Source: Chrysogorgia sp. JL179-B06 (taxonomy: Eukaryota > Cnidaria > Anthozoa > Scleralcyonacea > Chrysogorgiidae). Taken from it: a stretch of 64,000 bases of DNA. A program made the translations under genes and the position numbers. The stretch is taken from contig JAYKKM010000044.1 of assembly GCA_035772405.1 (NCBI GenBank), positions 2,835,501 to 2,899,500 on the forward strand. The letters run 5' to 3'. Under the pieces are notes generated by a model, which was given only the letters and a program-made list of their open reading frames with translations, had not been told where the DNA came from and searched no databases. Shown one piece after another: positions 38,694-51,095 of the stretch. The stretch's first letter is position 1; each line of letters opens with the position of its first letter.

Positions 38694-38812
38694 TCAGGAA
38701 TCGAACGAGGTAGTCACCCATCCATGTACTACCCCGTCCGATCGGGCTTAACTTCAGAACTCAGCGGTGAGAAGCAGCGCGCTAACAGCACACGCCACTC
38801 GTATTTCCGTAG
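38694..38812 (-). repeat. 5S rRNA-derived SINE head
   Basis: The minus strand reads tctgaagttaagcccgatcgg, then gtagtacatggatgggtgac. These are the 5S A-box and C-box regions at natural spacing. It is more 5S-like than the copy at 4337. It is not flanked by a Pol III terminator in proper place. Confidence 0.65.
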
Positions 38813-38984
38813 CTGTATATTAGCCTGCGAGCAGGCTCATTGGCAAATATAAAGCAGCGCGGCTTGCTTGGGATTACGCGCATTCAGTAAATTTAATTAA
38901 TCAGACCTCACTATCAACCTCACAAATTAATCCAATTAACGCTCACCGGAACTCCAGGAACTCCAGGAACTCCAGAAAAACGAG

Positions 38985-39935
38985 GAAGATTGCACAATGC
39001 TCTGTATAATTGTTCTATCACCTGGGGCATGGAGTTTAATAACGATAAGTGTAAAGTGCTGAGAGTTGTTAGAACTTGTACAATTTATGATCGTCAGTAC
39101 TATTTGCAGGGTTCTAAACAGCTGTCTGTTGTTCACTCAGTTCAGAGTGAGAAAGATCTATTAGTGTGGCTTACTACCACTCTCAACTGGAACACCCAAA
39201 CTGGGTCTATTGTATCTGACTTCGAGAGACATTGATGATCACACCGTGAAGCGTTTACTCTATTTCCCCTGGGTGAGGTCAACACTTGAATATGCCAGTC
39301 CAGTATGGTCTCCATACAAGAAACGTAATATGAACAAAATTGAGCAGGTGCAGCGCCGTGCCTCTCGGCTTATTTTAGGTCATGAAGTAGATTACAAGAC
39401 CAGGCTTGAATAACTTCAGCTTCTTCCTCTGTATGCGTATGGAAATCACAGATCTTGTCTTGCTTTCTAAAATGATTCACCGCTTAGTAGACATGCAGCC
39501 ATGTGGTTTCATTTCTTGGAGAAGTACGGGTCGTTGTCTGCGTAATATTGATGACTTGACTCTTATAGTACCTTATGCCCGTGTTCTTATTTCGTTCGTG
39601 TCACTAGGCTCTGGAACTCTCTCCCATACTCTATACGTGGCATTAACACCTTGTCGTTTTTTAAGAGGCTACTTTCTAAGCATTATTTTAAACTTTTTCC
39701 TGTTGCTTTTAATCCGTAGTTTTCTGTTTCGTATATTTTCGTTATGTCTTATTCTTTGACTTTGATTTCATATTAATGTTATATGTTATTTGTATTTGTA
39801 AAGGGTGACCAATCTTGAGGGAATCTTGAATTCTGTGTTTGGTTTACCCTAATACATTCAATTTTTAGTTGTAATACTTTGTAATTGATATGTATTATAA
39901 TTCTAGTAAATAAATAAATAAATAAATAAATAAAA
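38985..39935 (+). pseudogene. CR1/L2/jockey-like LINE reverse transcriptase relic, 3' end
   Basis: Broken frames encode WGMEFNNDKCKVLRV and then VRSTLEYASPVWSPYKK with RRASRLIL. Further on RLWNSLPYSIRGINTLSFFK appears. These are consecutive blocks of the C-terminal reverse transcriptase region. It ends in an (aaat)n tail at 39905-39932. Frameshifts are numerous. Confidence 0.8.
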
Positions 39936-40139
39936 GAGTTTGAAGCTTCATTCGTGTTTGTAAACAAAGCGCTACACTACACATGCAAACACTGAAACAC
40001 GTCAACCAACAAAGAAACGCTGAAAAAGCTTCACGACACAGAGGAAGAAAACCTCGTGAAAGGATCCTTGTATCAGCCAAGGGGAACATTCGTTTTTGTA
40101 TTGCTTTCCGTGCAGGCTCATTTTCTCTCACCTTTAGCT

Positions 40140-40700
40140 AATAATAATAATAATAATCTTTAATAGCATAGATATTATACATATCAGATGTTACATGAGT
40201 GAGAACAATAAAATACATGAATGTAATAATTTAAAAACAAGAATAGATTATACTTCTTAAAACGCTCATTTCTTATATTTGGACGAGTACATGTAGGGTT
40301 TCTTAACTTGAGGGATGAATCTTTTACTCTTGGTAGAAGAGATCTTAACGGGTGCTGTGACTGAGATTTTATCTTATAAAAAATGCGCCTATCACTTTTC
40401 TCAAGCAAGTCATAAATCGAATAAAGTTTAGATGAATATTTCCTTTTATGACACCTTTTTAAAAAACACTGTACTGCCTACTGTAGCAAGATCTGATGTG
40501 CTAGCTCCATAAATTGAAAGACCGTATGTCAATTTGGATAAGATATGAGATACAAATAGATGGTCTATTTCCTTCTGAGTGCAGCCCTCCTTCCTAAGGC
40601 TTCTTATAACAAAAATACATTTATTTGCTTCTTTAAGCTTAATCGCAACATGCTTAGAAAATTTATGTATGTGTGTTCTTTTCTTATCTACAGAATTCAT
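40140..40700 (-). pseudogene. L2/CR1-like LINE reverse transcriptase relic, 3' end
   Basis: On the minus strand KHVAIKLKEANKCIFVIRSL and LSKLTYGLSIYGAS are followed by HPLRSLLP and R-N-E-R-F-K. These are the usual LINE C-terminal blocks. It ends in an (att)n tail, seen as (aat)n at 40140-40158 on the plus strand. Confidence 0.75.
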
Positions 40701-41152
40701 GAGTTTGCAATTAAATGATTCTTATCTATATGATTCAGGAGTTGTTGCCGGGGCAACTGCCCCAGGGGCATACAATTAACGAAGCTTCTAGGTCATTTAG
40801 GGGGCCGTGAAAGACCATAACCCCACCTTCCTATGGGCCTACCTTGGCTGTAACGAAATTAGCTTTATTTGATCTTCAGACCTTCAATTTCTTTTAATAT
40901 TCGACAAATAATCATTACGTACAGTTCGACTTATACTTTTCTCTTCGTCTTTGGCAATCGAATAAGGAGTTGTTTATAAGTAGGGTCATCGTAGTAGGCG
41001 GGTGATCCTTTGCTGATTATGTTTATAGGTTTTGTTGACATGTGAATGCATGGGTTATAAGATAAGATAAGATAAAAACAGTATTGAATACTGATAACCT
41101 GTGGCCCTCTTAACTAATACAACAATTAAGTAAAGTTAGGAACAGTGATGTT

Positions 41153-41318
41153 GACAAACCTGTAGCCCGCCATTTCAACAGCTCTAACCATTTGGTTTCA
41201 GACATGAAAGTCTGTGCCATCCTTCCCATCTCAGGTGGTAACGATAACCGCAAACGGCAAGAAAAGTGTCTCGTTTTTAAACTTGACACCACACATTCTA
41301 ACGAACTTAACGAACATT
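41153..41318 (+). pseudogene. GIY-YIG endonuclease fragment of a Penelope-like element
   Basis: An open stretch encodes KPVARHFNSSNHLVSDMKV and then R-K-R-Q-E-K...LDTTHSNELNE. This matches the conserved C-terminal part of Penelope-type GIY-YIG domains (R-HF-N...H...E...L-N). The GIY core upstream is missing. Confidence 0.55.
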
Positions 41319-41724
41319 TTTTTTTTAAATTTAATTTCCTACAAGTTTTTTTGTTATTTTGGATTGAGTGGAACTTTTTTCTTATTAGCTCATGCACTTT
41401 CATTCCTTTTCAAGGTTCGGGGAGTCGAATATCTTCTGTGGAAGACGATATCTTTCCACTTAAATATTTTCTTCGTAATAAAAAAATGGGAGTTTTTTTC
41501 AAAATCAACAAACATGGCGTCCGCGGGATAAGGAGCGAATACATTTTGTGGTAGGTGATGTGACAATTTCCGTCAAGATGTTCAACCGAAACGCGTATCG
41601 GGTGGGAGAAGAGAAGGTTCGGGGAGTCAAATCTACTATTATTTTTATTATTATAAAACTACTATTACCTCTTTTTTCATTGGAGATTACTATTACCTCT
41701 TTTTTCATTGGAGAGAGTCAAGGA

Positions 41725-41850
41725 GTTTAAGCTTCTTGGAGTTAGCATACAGAATGACTTAAAGTGGAATACTCATGTGTCAGACATAGTGAAAAGAGCA
41801 AACAAGAGGATGTATTACCTTTTATTTTTAAACATCATCCTATAATTGTA
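41725..41850 (+). pseudogene. LINE reverse transcriptase fragment
   Basis: The frame encodes VKEFKLLGVSIQNDLKWNTH, then V-K-R-A-N-K-R-M-Y. This is the LGV...W...H...kan block of CR1/jockey-type enzymes. It is followed by three copies of a 20-bp AT repeat (tatataccttttaatatatg) at 41850-41905. Confidence 0.7.
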
Positions 41851-41924
41851 TATACCTTTTAATATATGTATATACCTTTTAATATATGTATATACCTTTT
41901 AATATTGTCAAGTACATATATGGA

Positions 41925-42020
41925 AAAAGTGACTGCCCCAACCGGCAATCGAATCCTGGTCTCCGAATCGATGTTTCGGCGCTCTGACCTTTGAGCTAAT
42001 TATGAGACACGGTCAGAACA
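41925..42020 (-). repeat. tRNA-like sequence (minus strand)
   Basis: The minus strand has an A-box-like tagctcaaaggtcagagc, a 5-bp anticodon stem (ccgaa/ttcgg) and a B-box-like gattcgattgcc. The acceptor stem does not pair well and U33 is changed, so it is a tRNA-derived repeat or tRNA pseudogene. Confidence 0.5.
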
Positions 42021-42212
42021 GTCAGTGATTTCTCCAACATATTAAATTCGCCGCTTTCACTTGACACCAACAGGCAGACATCGCATCTAACCATAACGTG
42101 GGGCAAGGGCCTCTCGAGCGCACTTCCCAAAGTAGCGAAGCGATACACAACTTCTTGTATACAGAGGGCTTTAAGAATAATAATTAATATTAGCGAGGAT
42201 TTAATATTTGAC

Positions 42213-42400
42213 AAATAGATTCCATTTTGCCGTTGTCTGTTCAGTTATAGATGCACAGATGACGTCAGAACGTGGTAAGAACAAAAAAGTGGTCCACGAG
42301 ACGGAGTCGAGTGGGTCACAGATGTTCTTACCACGTTCTGACGTCCTCTGTGCATCTATAACTGAACAGACAAAATGCAACGGCAAAATGGAATCTATTT
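42213..42400. mobile_element. Near-perfect foldback element, arms about 70-80 bp
   Basis: The left arm aaatagattccattttgccg and the right arm ending cggcaaaatggaatctattt are inverse. The pairing continues through tcagttatagatgcacag and cgtggtaagaac. The loop is about 40 bp. A short insertion lies in the right arm. Confidence 0.85.
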
Positions 42401-44200
42401 GTTTTATACAATCAAAAACAACCCCAAAGGTTTATCAAAGCGGGCACACAGCTGCTGACGTGATTTGACGCCATCCATGTAATCTGTCCTTTAATAGATC
42501 ATGGGCAAAACCAATGAAAATGCGTATATAAGTCACGTGATTGTGTAAACATATTTATCAGATGAGCTTAATTTATTCCAATGTTTAAGTTACCAAATAC
42601 TTTTGGCTCTTCAATCATGTCTTGTCATCATTCGACATTTCTGGAAATGACTTTCTTTCATAAATGCTTTCATATATTTTAGCTCGTAACGCCTTGCACT
42701 AATTCATGGTGCGCTAAAACGTGGATACGAAAGGACAGAAATGTTTAGAAGAACACAGTATTGTTATGTGCTTTAAATTATTCAATGAAATGTCAAAATT
42801 TGATACGCAAGATATTGTAGGATCGTAAAGACAAAACAAACATCGTATATTTGTCTTAAGTCGAAGACTCCTCTCATAAATCATAATCAATGTACACTAG
42901 CTAACCAAGTTCAATTAACTTGTCAATCTTAATTCAAGGTATTCTATAAAGGCCGCTTCGGTAGGGGGTAGTTTTTTCAATTATAACGTGGATTTGCTTC
43001 AAGGACAGCTGATAAGATGGAGATATGATTATTTCCTACACTTTTCATCAAGTAAATCTTCTTAAGCGCTTTATTTTATTCTAGAGACATCACGTCAATT
43101 TACCGCTAATTCATGCACGACCATGTGTTGTATTTTGGTCCGCCGTTCCAGAGCCGTCCTCAGGTAAGGTTGAGACAAATTCCAATCAATATATTAACTA
43201 ACACTTTTAAGTCATTTGGGTAGATAACAGTACGTATAGATGTACCGCTGTCATGTGTCTTCTCAAATCTGTATTGTTCCTTTGATTTATATACTTACAC
43301 AGGCATGGGCTCGCCAAAGACGACATTAATTTTTGTAACATTTTTCTCGATATTTGTAGACCCTCGACTTCAATTAGTATACTTACGCTCGACCCTCGAC
43401 TTTCTACATTCGCCACTCGAGCAAAACCCAGACACTAAACCAGTTAGTCAACTAGGAACACTGTCTCGATCATGTGATCCAATTAGACTTATGTTTTGGC
43501 AAGAATTTAGTGGTGAACACACGGCCGCTAATCCCGCAATTAGCATGTACACTTTTCAATTCACTTTTAGCATCTTTAAATCTTCAAAGCAATACAAAGA
43601 TAAATCTTCACGAATATACAATTCTTATAACTGCTAAGTCATCCGAAGAATAGTAGATTGAAACCGGTACGTTTTGTGCTTCACGTTATTTAAGTGCGTT
43701 TACATGCACATAGCTCGGCCGACTAATCGCCGAGCCGACTTCACTTCTTCTCTTGGTGCATGTTATAATAACGTGAGCAAAAAGCTGCATTTGCCAGCGA
43801 ATATCCCAATATACTCTTCAGTAAATGGACCAGGCAGACAACTCTGTGGCTTCAGTTCTTTGTATGCATGGCAATACATAATACCGCACAATGGCAGGGG
43901 ATCCACAACAGCGGTTGGCCAATTACTGTGGGCCCTTAGACGTATACAGAAAGTAGAATGTTAACCATAGAACACATATATCACACTACAATATGAATAT
44001 TACATACAACAGAGTTACATTTGAGACAAATAGATTTGAACGTACGAGGATCTTCACAATTGTAACAAGTTATCAAAGATGAAAAATAATACTTAAGCAT
44101 GACTAATTTAAAGGAGTTAAGATTATTTGTAAGGTCCAGTTTATCCGGCGGCAAGATGGTTCCAAATTCGGCAGGTTCTGATGAGTAAGGATTTTTGATA
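42401..44200. other. Unassigned region
   Basis: No supported gene. The block at 43910-43950 (ccaattactgtgggccc) is shared with 50305-50330, indicating old LINE debris. Confidence 0.4.
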
Positions 44201-46436
44201 GGTAGTTGTTTTACATTGACGAAAGTTTAGCTGTGTTCCCATTAGAAGATCTAGTTTTCCGGGTCAAATCAAATAGCTTCCAAACCTGTGCGAGCAATAT
44301 CAGCCATGTTTTGGCCGAGCCAGATAAATTAGAGACCTTTAGATTTGAGGACGAAGACGAGTACGAAGACGAGTTTACCATTGCGCATGGTTCTTTTCCA
44401 TTGTTGTTTCTCCACTGCGCAGAAAAGTTCGTCTTCGTCCTCAACTCAAGGATCACACAATGTTAAAATCGGACCAATGTCTTATACCCTATAGCCTCCT
44501 CCACAGACAAATCTGTGGCTTATCAGTTGTATGGGCAATGTTTTTTCCGAGTCAAATAATAGCTTCCAACTTCCAAGGCTGTGCGAGGAATGATTTCGCT
44601 GGGAATTGCAAGCATTGCGATTGTTAGGATTTGTGAAGATATTAGCGACCTTTAGATTGAGTACGAGTACGAGTATGTGCAGTACGTGCTTCGATTCTAA
44701 AACCATCCTAATGGGAAGATGAGTTTTCATAATTAAATCTCATTCTGGTCATTATAGTAACTGCGTGTTTCATTTTACAAAATTGATAAGATCTCCATTC
44801 TCCACTCACATGCGTCATCGTCATCCAAGTGCTTATTATTTATGCCCGCGATGTTAATTTGAAATGTTGTCCGTATTGCATTTGCCATAGCGCATCACTA
44901 TGACAAAAAATATATTTTTATATATTTCTTTTGTTTTTGTTTCCGACGAGGTTGCAAAACAACGAATCCCGCGGATACTTTTTCTACTGTTGTGTAAGCT
45001 AGCTAAGCCTTTGACACAACGCGATTGACCACACATTGCCAAATGGTTAAATCAACAAAATGGTAATTTTAGAATTCTGATTGCATTCGAGAAGCTCCTT
45101 GGCGCTGGTTAAATTGAATTTATAGACACGTCGTCAAACAAAGTGAAGTTGGACAAGCGAAGGTTATCGGTTGTTTTTCCGAGGAATTCATCTACCATCC
45201 GACGAGTCACGAAGTTCAAAACAGGCAAGTGGTTTGTTTTAAGTTCGCGTATATAGAAATATATATCAGTTGACGATCCTAAAGCTGTACTCATGCATAT
45301 AGTTGCGCGGAATATATATTTCACATATTTCCCCAACGGATTACATGCAGGACGTTCTCGAGTAAAGATAACACGAGGGTCAGTACAGAGTTCATGCGTG
45401 AATGTCTTCACTTAACAGCTGTGTCAATTCAAGGTTTCGGCAAACTATTATAGATTCAGAACTGAAAACGTTCTTATAGTTGCATGGTTATTGATGGCAG
45501 TCAAGCTCACGGTGAGATCCTCTGAGCGGAAAGCCAAGTCAAAGTGATGTTTACATGTCTGAAAAATTGAAGCATGTATTAAAATGCAGCCATATTAATG
45601 GAGACATTATAGTTGGGTAATATTAATAATTTTGCCGACGCTTTGTTGCTCGTATAGATTCCTCCGCAAGCAACTCTGCATGTCTCCCTTGCTGCGACGT
45701 TTCAGTCTATAATGTTTTGACAGAGCCAAATAAACAAATAAGAACATCGGTTATTATTCATTTCTTTGGCTCGACCAAAAACATTATAGACTCATGAAAA
45801 CATTGCAGCTAGGAAGACACAGTCACAGAGTTGCCTCTGGCAGGAATCGAAGCAACAATCTTCTGACTGGTCCATGAAGACTCATGAAGTGCTATGAGAT
45901 ATGTTAGGCTAGATATGGACTGAGATGACCTCGACCTGAGCTGAAGTTGTGTGTTCTTGTTGGTGAATGGTGATCAATATGGTATACAAGCATTTCTTCT
46001 AACTTATCAATATGAATTAATATCTTAATGGTGTTACTCATGACCAGAACGTCGCGTGTTCGTTTCGTAAACCTAATTGACCTTAAACTAGAAAGTATCG
46101 GTCACACTACGAACTTAGTGCTTATCGTAAATTTCGCTCTGTCATTTTAGTCTATCTACGTTGCTCAATGTTTATGGCATTTCACCGGCAATTAGAAGCC
46201 TGTTAGGCTGTTACAACAACTGACCTCTAACTGACTACGGGATCTCGTAAAAAACTGTCGTAAAAATGATGAGTCAGCTGGATTCCTTTTCATTTAGATT
46301 GTATAGCGGTGTAGTTAGATATAATTCAGTATAGTCGCCATTTTCATACGTTAGTCCGAGTGTTGACAAGTGTGGAAGGATTTTGGGAAAGTTTTCTGAT
46401 CATAAAGAAAGTAAGAAACATCTGTTAGAGTTTGTT
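44201..46436. other. Unassigned region with small inverted repeats
   Basis: No supported gene. A decayed inverted repeat is seen at about 45665-45830 (agtctataatgttttga against its complement). Two related segments lie at 44270-44300 and 44560-44600. A minus-strand frame at 45109-45411 has no recognised domain. Confidence 0.35.
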
Positions 46437-46775
46437 TTAAAGTGCCTATATCACTTGTGGGATCCTTACATATTTATAGTAATTGGAACATTCTAAGAAG
46501 ATTTGTACTATATCTTCTCAGGCGAAAATTTCATCTTCATGGACTTTTTTGCAGTTAAAGTTACCGGATATGACATCAAAGGAGGAATTGCAAATCAGTT
46601 TTCTTTTGTTTCTTGCTTCAAAAATTCCTCCTTTGATGTCATATCCGGTAACTTTAACTGCAAAAAAGTCCATGAAGATGAAATTTTCGCCTGAGAAGAT
46701 ATATTACAAATCTTCTTAGAATGTTCCAATTACTATAAATATGTAAAGATCCCACAAGTGATATAGGCACTTTAA
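46437..46775. mobile_element. Near-perfect foldback MITE, arms about 150 bp
   Basis: The ends are ttaaagtgcctatatcactt and its complement. The arms stay paired through tatttatagtaattggaaca and gttaccggatatgacatcaa, with only a few mismatches and a loop of about 35 bp. The flanking TTAA or TA suggests a mariner- or piggyBac-type target. Confidence 0.9.
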
Positions 46776-47270
46776 GTTGGGTTTTTTTGTCGAGTTTCGT
46801 CGTTGAAGAGAAAGATGTTGTAGCTTTGCATGGATGTATGACGAACATGAGAAAACTTCTGCTGAACTGAACTTTTTTGTCCTATTTGAGTTCATGTAGG
46901 TCAATGGTTAGAGCATATATATATCACTAGCGATCAGAAAGTTGAAGATAAGCTTCACAATACATATATATATCTCCGAGATCAGCAGACCTGAAGACCT
47001 GTAGCAATATGCGTATGTCACATTATATATGGTTTGTCAACGTGGTCCGGATTTTGCCGACGGTCTTGCGAACATTATTAGTTCCCCTCGGCCTCGGAAT
47101 TCAAAGACACTATAATTTGTTATTTTTTCCTAGTTAAAATCTTGAGTGAGAATAAAAGGTCAGAGAGAGAATTTATAAATTGTCTGAGTGGTTTAGAGCT
47201 AATATATTATCAATAAATATTAAGTAATCTAATTATATGATATTTAAACCCAAGACAAAAAAGGCATAAT

Positions 47271-47540
47271 TTGTTGATGATGTTAAACTGCCATAAAATT
47301 GATTTGGTTAAGGAGGTTGTTTTTCTCTGCGTAATCTTAGATGAGTATATCTCTTGGAAGCCTCACATTTCTCTCGTTGCTACAAAAAATATCCAAATCA
47401 ATTGGTATAATTTACAAATCAAGCTTTTGCCTCTCAAAATCGTCTTTATATACATTGTACTATTTTCTCGTTTACCCATAGACAGACTAAGAGTCAAAAG
47501 CTTTGGGGAGAAGTCCAAGTATGCAACATCTACTTGAAAC
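47271..47540 (+). pseudogene. LINE reverse transcriptase fragment
   Basis: The frame encodes VVFLCVILDEYISWKPHISLV, then a K-I-Q-I-N-W...LLPLKIVFIYIVLF pattern. This is the V-x-F-L-G-V-x-L-D-E...W-x-x-H-I block and following helix of LINE enzymes. It is open for 88 codons but contains no catalytic motif. Confidence 0.6.
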
Positions 47541-47675
47541 CATGCTGATTAGGGTTGATTTGATGAATATAATGTACAACTATAACGGACAAATCAACAC
47601 AGCTTGCACAGCAAAACCTTTACAAACTTTACTAATTTCAAGCTGCAACTATATAATATATATACGTAACTGACA

Positions 47676-47985
47676 AGTAACCTTCTGATTGCCGGTGAGA
47701 CACTCTATAAACCATTGAGCTATACCGAGACTCAGATGGAGAGCGAAGGTTACAATGATATACTGGTTCGATTGTTATTTGTACTGCCTATTGGGCAGTA
47801 CATATTATATCAATCGAACCAGTACATCATTGTAACCTTCGCTCTTCATCTGAGTCTCGTTAGCTCAATGGTTAGAGCGTCTCACCGGCAATCAGAAGAT
47901 TACAGGTTCGATTCCTGTCCGGGACTCAGAATCATTTTTCTGAGGATATATATGAGCTTGACGATCGTCCATGTATCGTCTGTGT
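47676..47985. repeat. Head-to-head tRNA-derived SINEs forming a foldback
   Basis: Two tRNA-like heads lie in opposite directions at 47676-47735 (minus) and 47851-47925 (plus). They are joined by an almost perfect inverted repeat (tggttcgattg...caatcgaacca) with a tiny loop near 47793. The plus head has a 7-bp acceptor stem with one mismatch, an A box (tagctcaatggttagagc) and a B box (ggttcgattcc). The tail matches 70-200 and 1320-1440. Confidence 0.75.
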
Positions 47986-48394
47986 ACAGCAGTGTATACA
48001 TATTAACAAATACATGGTTTATAAAATAATGATTAACAAGACGCCTGCTCAGGCGTTCACTCCGCCTGCAGGCAACGAAATATACACAATTAAGGTGGCA
48101 AAATAAATGGGGGTTAACTATAATGTCCCTAAGTGTCTATTGATGTCACTTGATGTACACAATTCGCAAGGAAAACGTGTACGTGCCAGTTTCTGACACC
48201 GACGACGAAAACATGAGACGCGGCCATTTTAAACCTCCGTGATCATGCATATCGCGCCTGAGTGGCTGCGTTCAAATTAGCTCGTGATGAATTCCTAGTT
48301 TTACTGTTATACAATTCTGTATTTCATCTTTATGGCTACAGTTCTTCGCCTATATATACAGTTTGTCATTCTGTTGTTGTTATCTTCTGTAATA

Positions 48395-48945
48395 TGCTGT
48401 GTTATTCGAGAAAAGACCTTACTTCTCTTCGATATTGGTGGAAGCCTTTCAAATTCGATCATGGTAAAGGTGAATCTCTACTTCCTGTTAGTCCTGGTAC
48501 TTGGTCCAAGCTGCGAGCCCTCAATCTCCTGGTTCGCCCAAGAGGCTGTAGAGGTGGTAAAGCCAAGAACCAAACGAAGTCATATCCAATTCCTGTTGTA
48601 ACTAATCGGGCTAGAATTTCGTCAATTTCGAAAACCAAGGTTAACTTGAGGAACTTATTAAATATTCAAAATTTCCCCACCAGTGTGCAACAAGGCGTAT
48701 CTACAGACAATACACTTAGATATCAACGTCATGATCAATCAAAAAATAAAGAATTTACTGAGCCTAAAAGATCATTTGGCAAAATGACATCAAGTGAAGT
48801 TAAGTCTCTTCCTGTGCCTACCAAGCACACGCCAATTCAAACACAAAAGACTATATTAAAACAGCAAATTTTAGCCTGTTTGCCTGATACGACTGTACCT
48901 GTTATGGATGATGCTCCAAAAAGTTATACTTGGTGGCATCGATGA
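48395..48945 (+). pseudogene. LINE ORF 5' region (pre-endonuclease)
   Basis: An open frame of about 180 codons with LRALNLLVRPRGCRGGKAK, then I-P-V-V-x-N-R. This resembles the linker before the AP-endonuclease in cnidarian and other CR1/L2-type elements. No endonuclease motif follows before the stop. The upstream part to 48262 has no ATG. Confidence 0.5.
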
Positions 48946-49059
48946 AACACAAGTGCGTCGAATGATGCAAAGTAAGGCGGAACTTAGTAAAGCTATGGAT
49001 CAGCGGTTCGGTAGCCGCATGACCAAGCAGCCCAAGAGATGAGCAATCTCAGGGTAAAT

Positions 49060-49080
49060 AATGATGATGATGATGATGCT
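49060..49080. repeat. (GAT)n microsatellite
   Basis: A short perfect run of gat repeats. Confidence 0.9.
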
Positions 49081-49777
49081 ACCCTACGGGCAAAGTAATA
49101 AAATAAATAGACGAATATGTATAAGCAACAACCCCTCGCCAACATACAGTTCTTTTACTTGAAAATAGATAATTATAACCATTCATTTGCCAATCTGAAT
49201 AGATTTTCAAAGGACACTATATCTCTGAGAGTCTTTAAACTATAAATCCTGAAGCTATAGCAACACATGATTTCGAGCAATTATTTTGAGCATTATCGCC
49301 GTGAAAATTCATATATGTTGAACTATTTTTAGCATCAATTGTTTTGCAGTATGATTGTTTTGCAATTCCTGTGACACCATGCTCTGCTGCAGAGTGTTCA
49401 TTCGCTTACGAATTAAGACGAATGAAGACTTGCGAAGTACGATATAGGACAAGACAGGTTACATAACCTCCCTGATCGCGCACATACCAAAGTGAAGTCA
49501 TTGAGGGGGAAATGGAGTGAATATTTGACGTATTTGGTAAAGGAAAATCCAGAGACTGATCGTTCCAGTCTTTCTGAAAGCTGATTGCAACTAAAGTAGT
49601 GAGTCATATGATCAATTTTATCTTCGTGTTGCACTAGGGCGGCGTATGAACTGTGTCGCTGTTTAATTTCTTCAAAGCTATATACCCATACAGTATTTAT
49701 GTGACCTGTATATAATCCTTGAGAGTTTCCCGCTGTTGATTTAATTGAATATTTGCCGTAATATTCGATCTCCATCT

Positions 49778-49925
49778 GAGTCTCGGTAGCTCAATGGTGG
49801 CTAGTGTCTCACTGGCAATCAGAAGATTATAGCTTCGATTGCTGTCTCGGGCACAGAAACGTTTATCTGAAGATTATGAGCTTGACGATCGTTCTGCATG
49901 TATCATCTATCGTATTCAATGTGTC
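49778..49925 (+). repeat. tRNA-derived SINE, single copy
   Basis: It has the same head as at 47851 (gagtctcggtagctcaatgg) with a duplicated D-arm stretch. The anticodon loop reads ctggcaa and the B box is degenerate. The tail gagcttgacgatcg is the same as in the foldback copy. Confidence 0.65.
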
Positions 49926-50299
49926 TTATTTGTCTATGGCTCGTGACACTGAGGAAACTCGTGATTGAATATGACCTAAAAATCGATATTCGACTCTTAA
50001 TTTTTCGGGCTTCTACGCCTATGGCTATAGCAAAATACTATAGGCTATTGCCTCAGGTTTTACACGCTTCAGGTCTTGTGTTCTTTCAGCTGCGGCATGC
50101 TTCGATAAATCGATAGAGAAGCACAGGGACACTTATATCTTAAATATATGTATACGATGTATATCTTGATTAATATTTCGAAGCAATTGTCGAAAACTAA
50201 GTTTTAATTTAATTTAATGATGCTTCTGAATTTAATGATGAAAATTACAAATCGAAAAAAAGAAAAGAACAAAAAAAAAAGTTACACGTTAATGTAGCA

Positions 50300-50800
50300 G
50301 GGAAACTGCCAATTACTGTGGGCCTACGATATGTTAGACGAATAAGATTAACAAAATGTCAGCAGCTAAAAACAACAAGAAATAGGGCGTATCAGGCTGC
50401 GCGCGACATTACACTTAACGCAAACTGATTTCCATGTACGCGGGGGTCGTCAGAGTCATATCGTACATCTAAAGCAGTATGGTAATAATTGAGAAGATGC
50501 TTTTTAAACGTCATAAAAGTTAGGTTTTTACGCCTTGCATCCTCAGGAAGTGCATTCCAGATTCGAACAGTTCTGATAAAAAAGGATCGCTAATAAGTTA
50601 CTGTTTTGCATTTACGGACTTGGAACGTGATTACATTATCATTGCTAGACAATCTAGTTTGTTTTAATGAGATCTTACGAACTGGTAAAGCGTCACCATT
50701 GATCAATACTAAGCTGCCAGTAGGAAATAGGTAACAGATTAAGCATCAAAATCCTCTTTATACGGCGTATCACACAAAAAAGGCAATTTCAGAATGAATT
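50300..50800 (-). pseudogene. LINE reverse transcriptase C-terminal relic
   Basis: The minus strand encodes SFFIRTVRIWNALPEDAR, then FKKHLLNYYHTALDVRYDSD. This is the R-x-x-x-x-W-N-x-L-P...FK...L...Y end of CR1/L2-type proteins. The upstream part contains one stop. Confidence 0.75.
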
Positions 50801-51095
50801 TGGAAGCACGCCTTTGGATTCTTCAACACGCTTTTTGTAGGCCTAAGTGTGCGCTTTGATGTTACACTGCATGCTTAATTAATCGATTTATTGCTTCTTT
50901 TGTAGGCCTGAGCGACGCATATTAAAAGATGAGACAAGCAAACAGCTTGATTATGGAATGAAAGGAAGGGTTTGATTAAGAGTGATCGAGTGCAATTGGC
51001 TATTTCGCTGGGCGTCAAATCAAGCAGCTGCTGTAGATGTGAATCGGGAAGCGACTAAATTGCACTTGCTGCGCCGGGCCATTTCATTTCACACG

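Noticed and set aside
45109..45411. 100-codon minus-strand frame
   Set aside because: No recognisable motif and no convincing splice sites.
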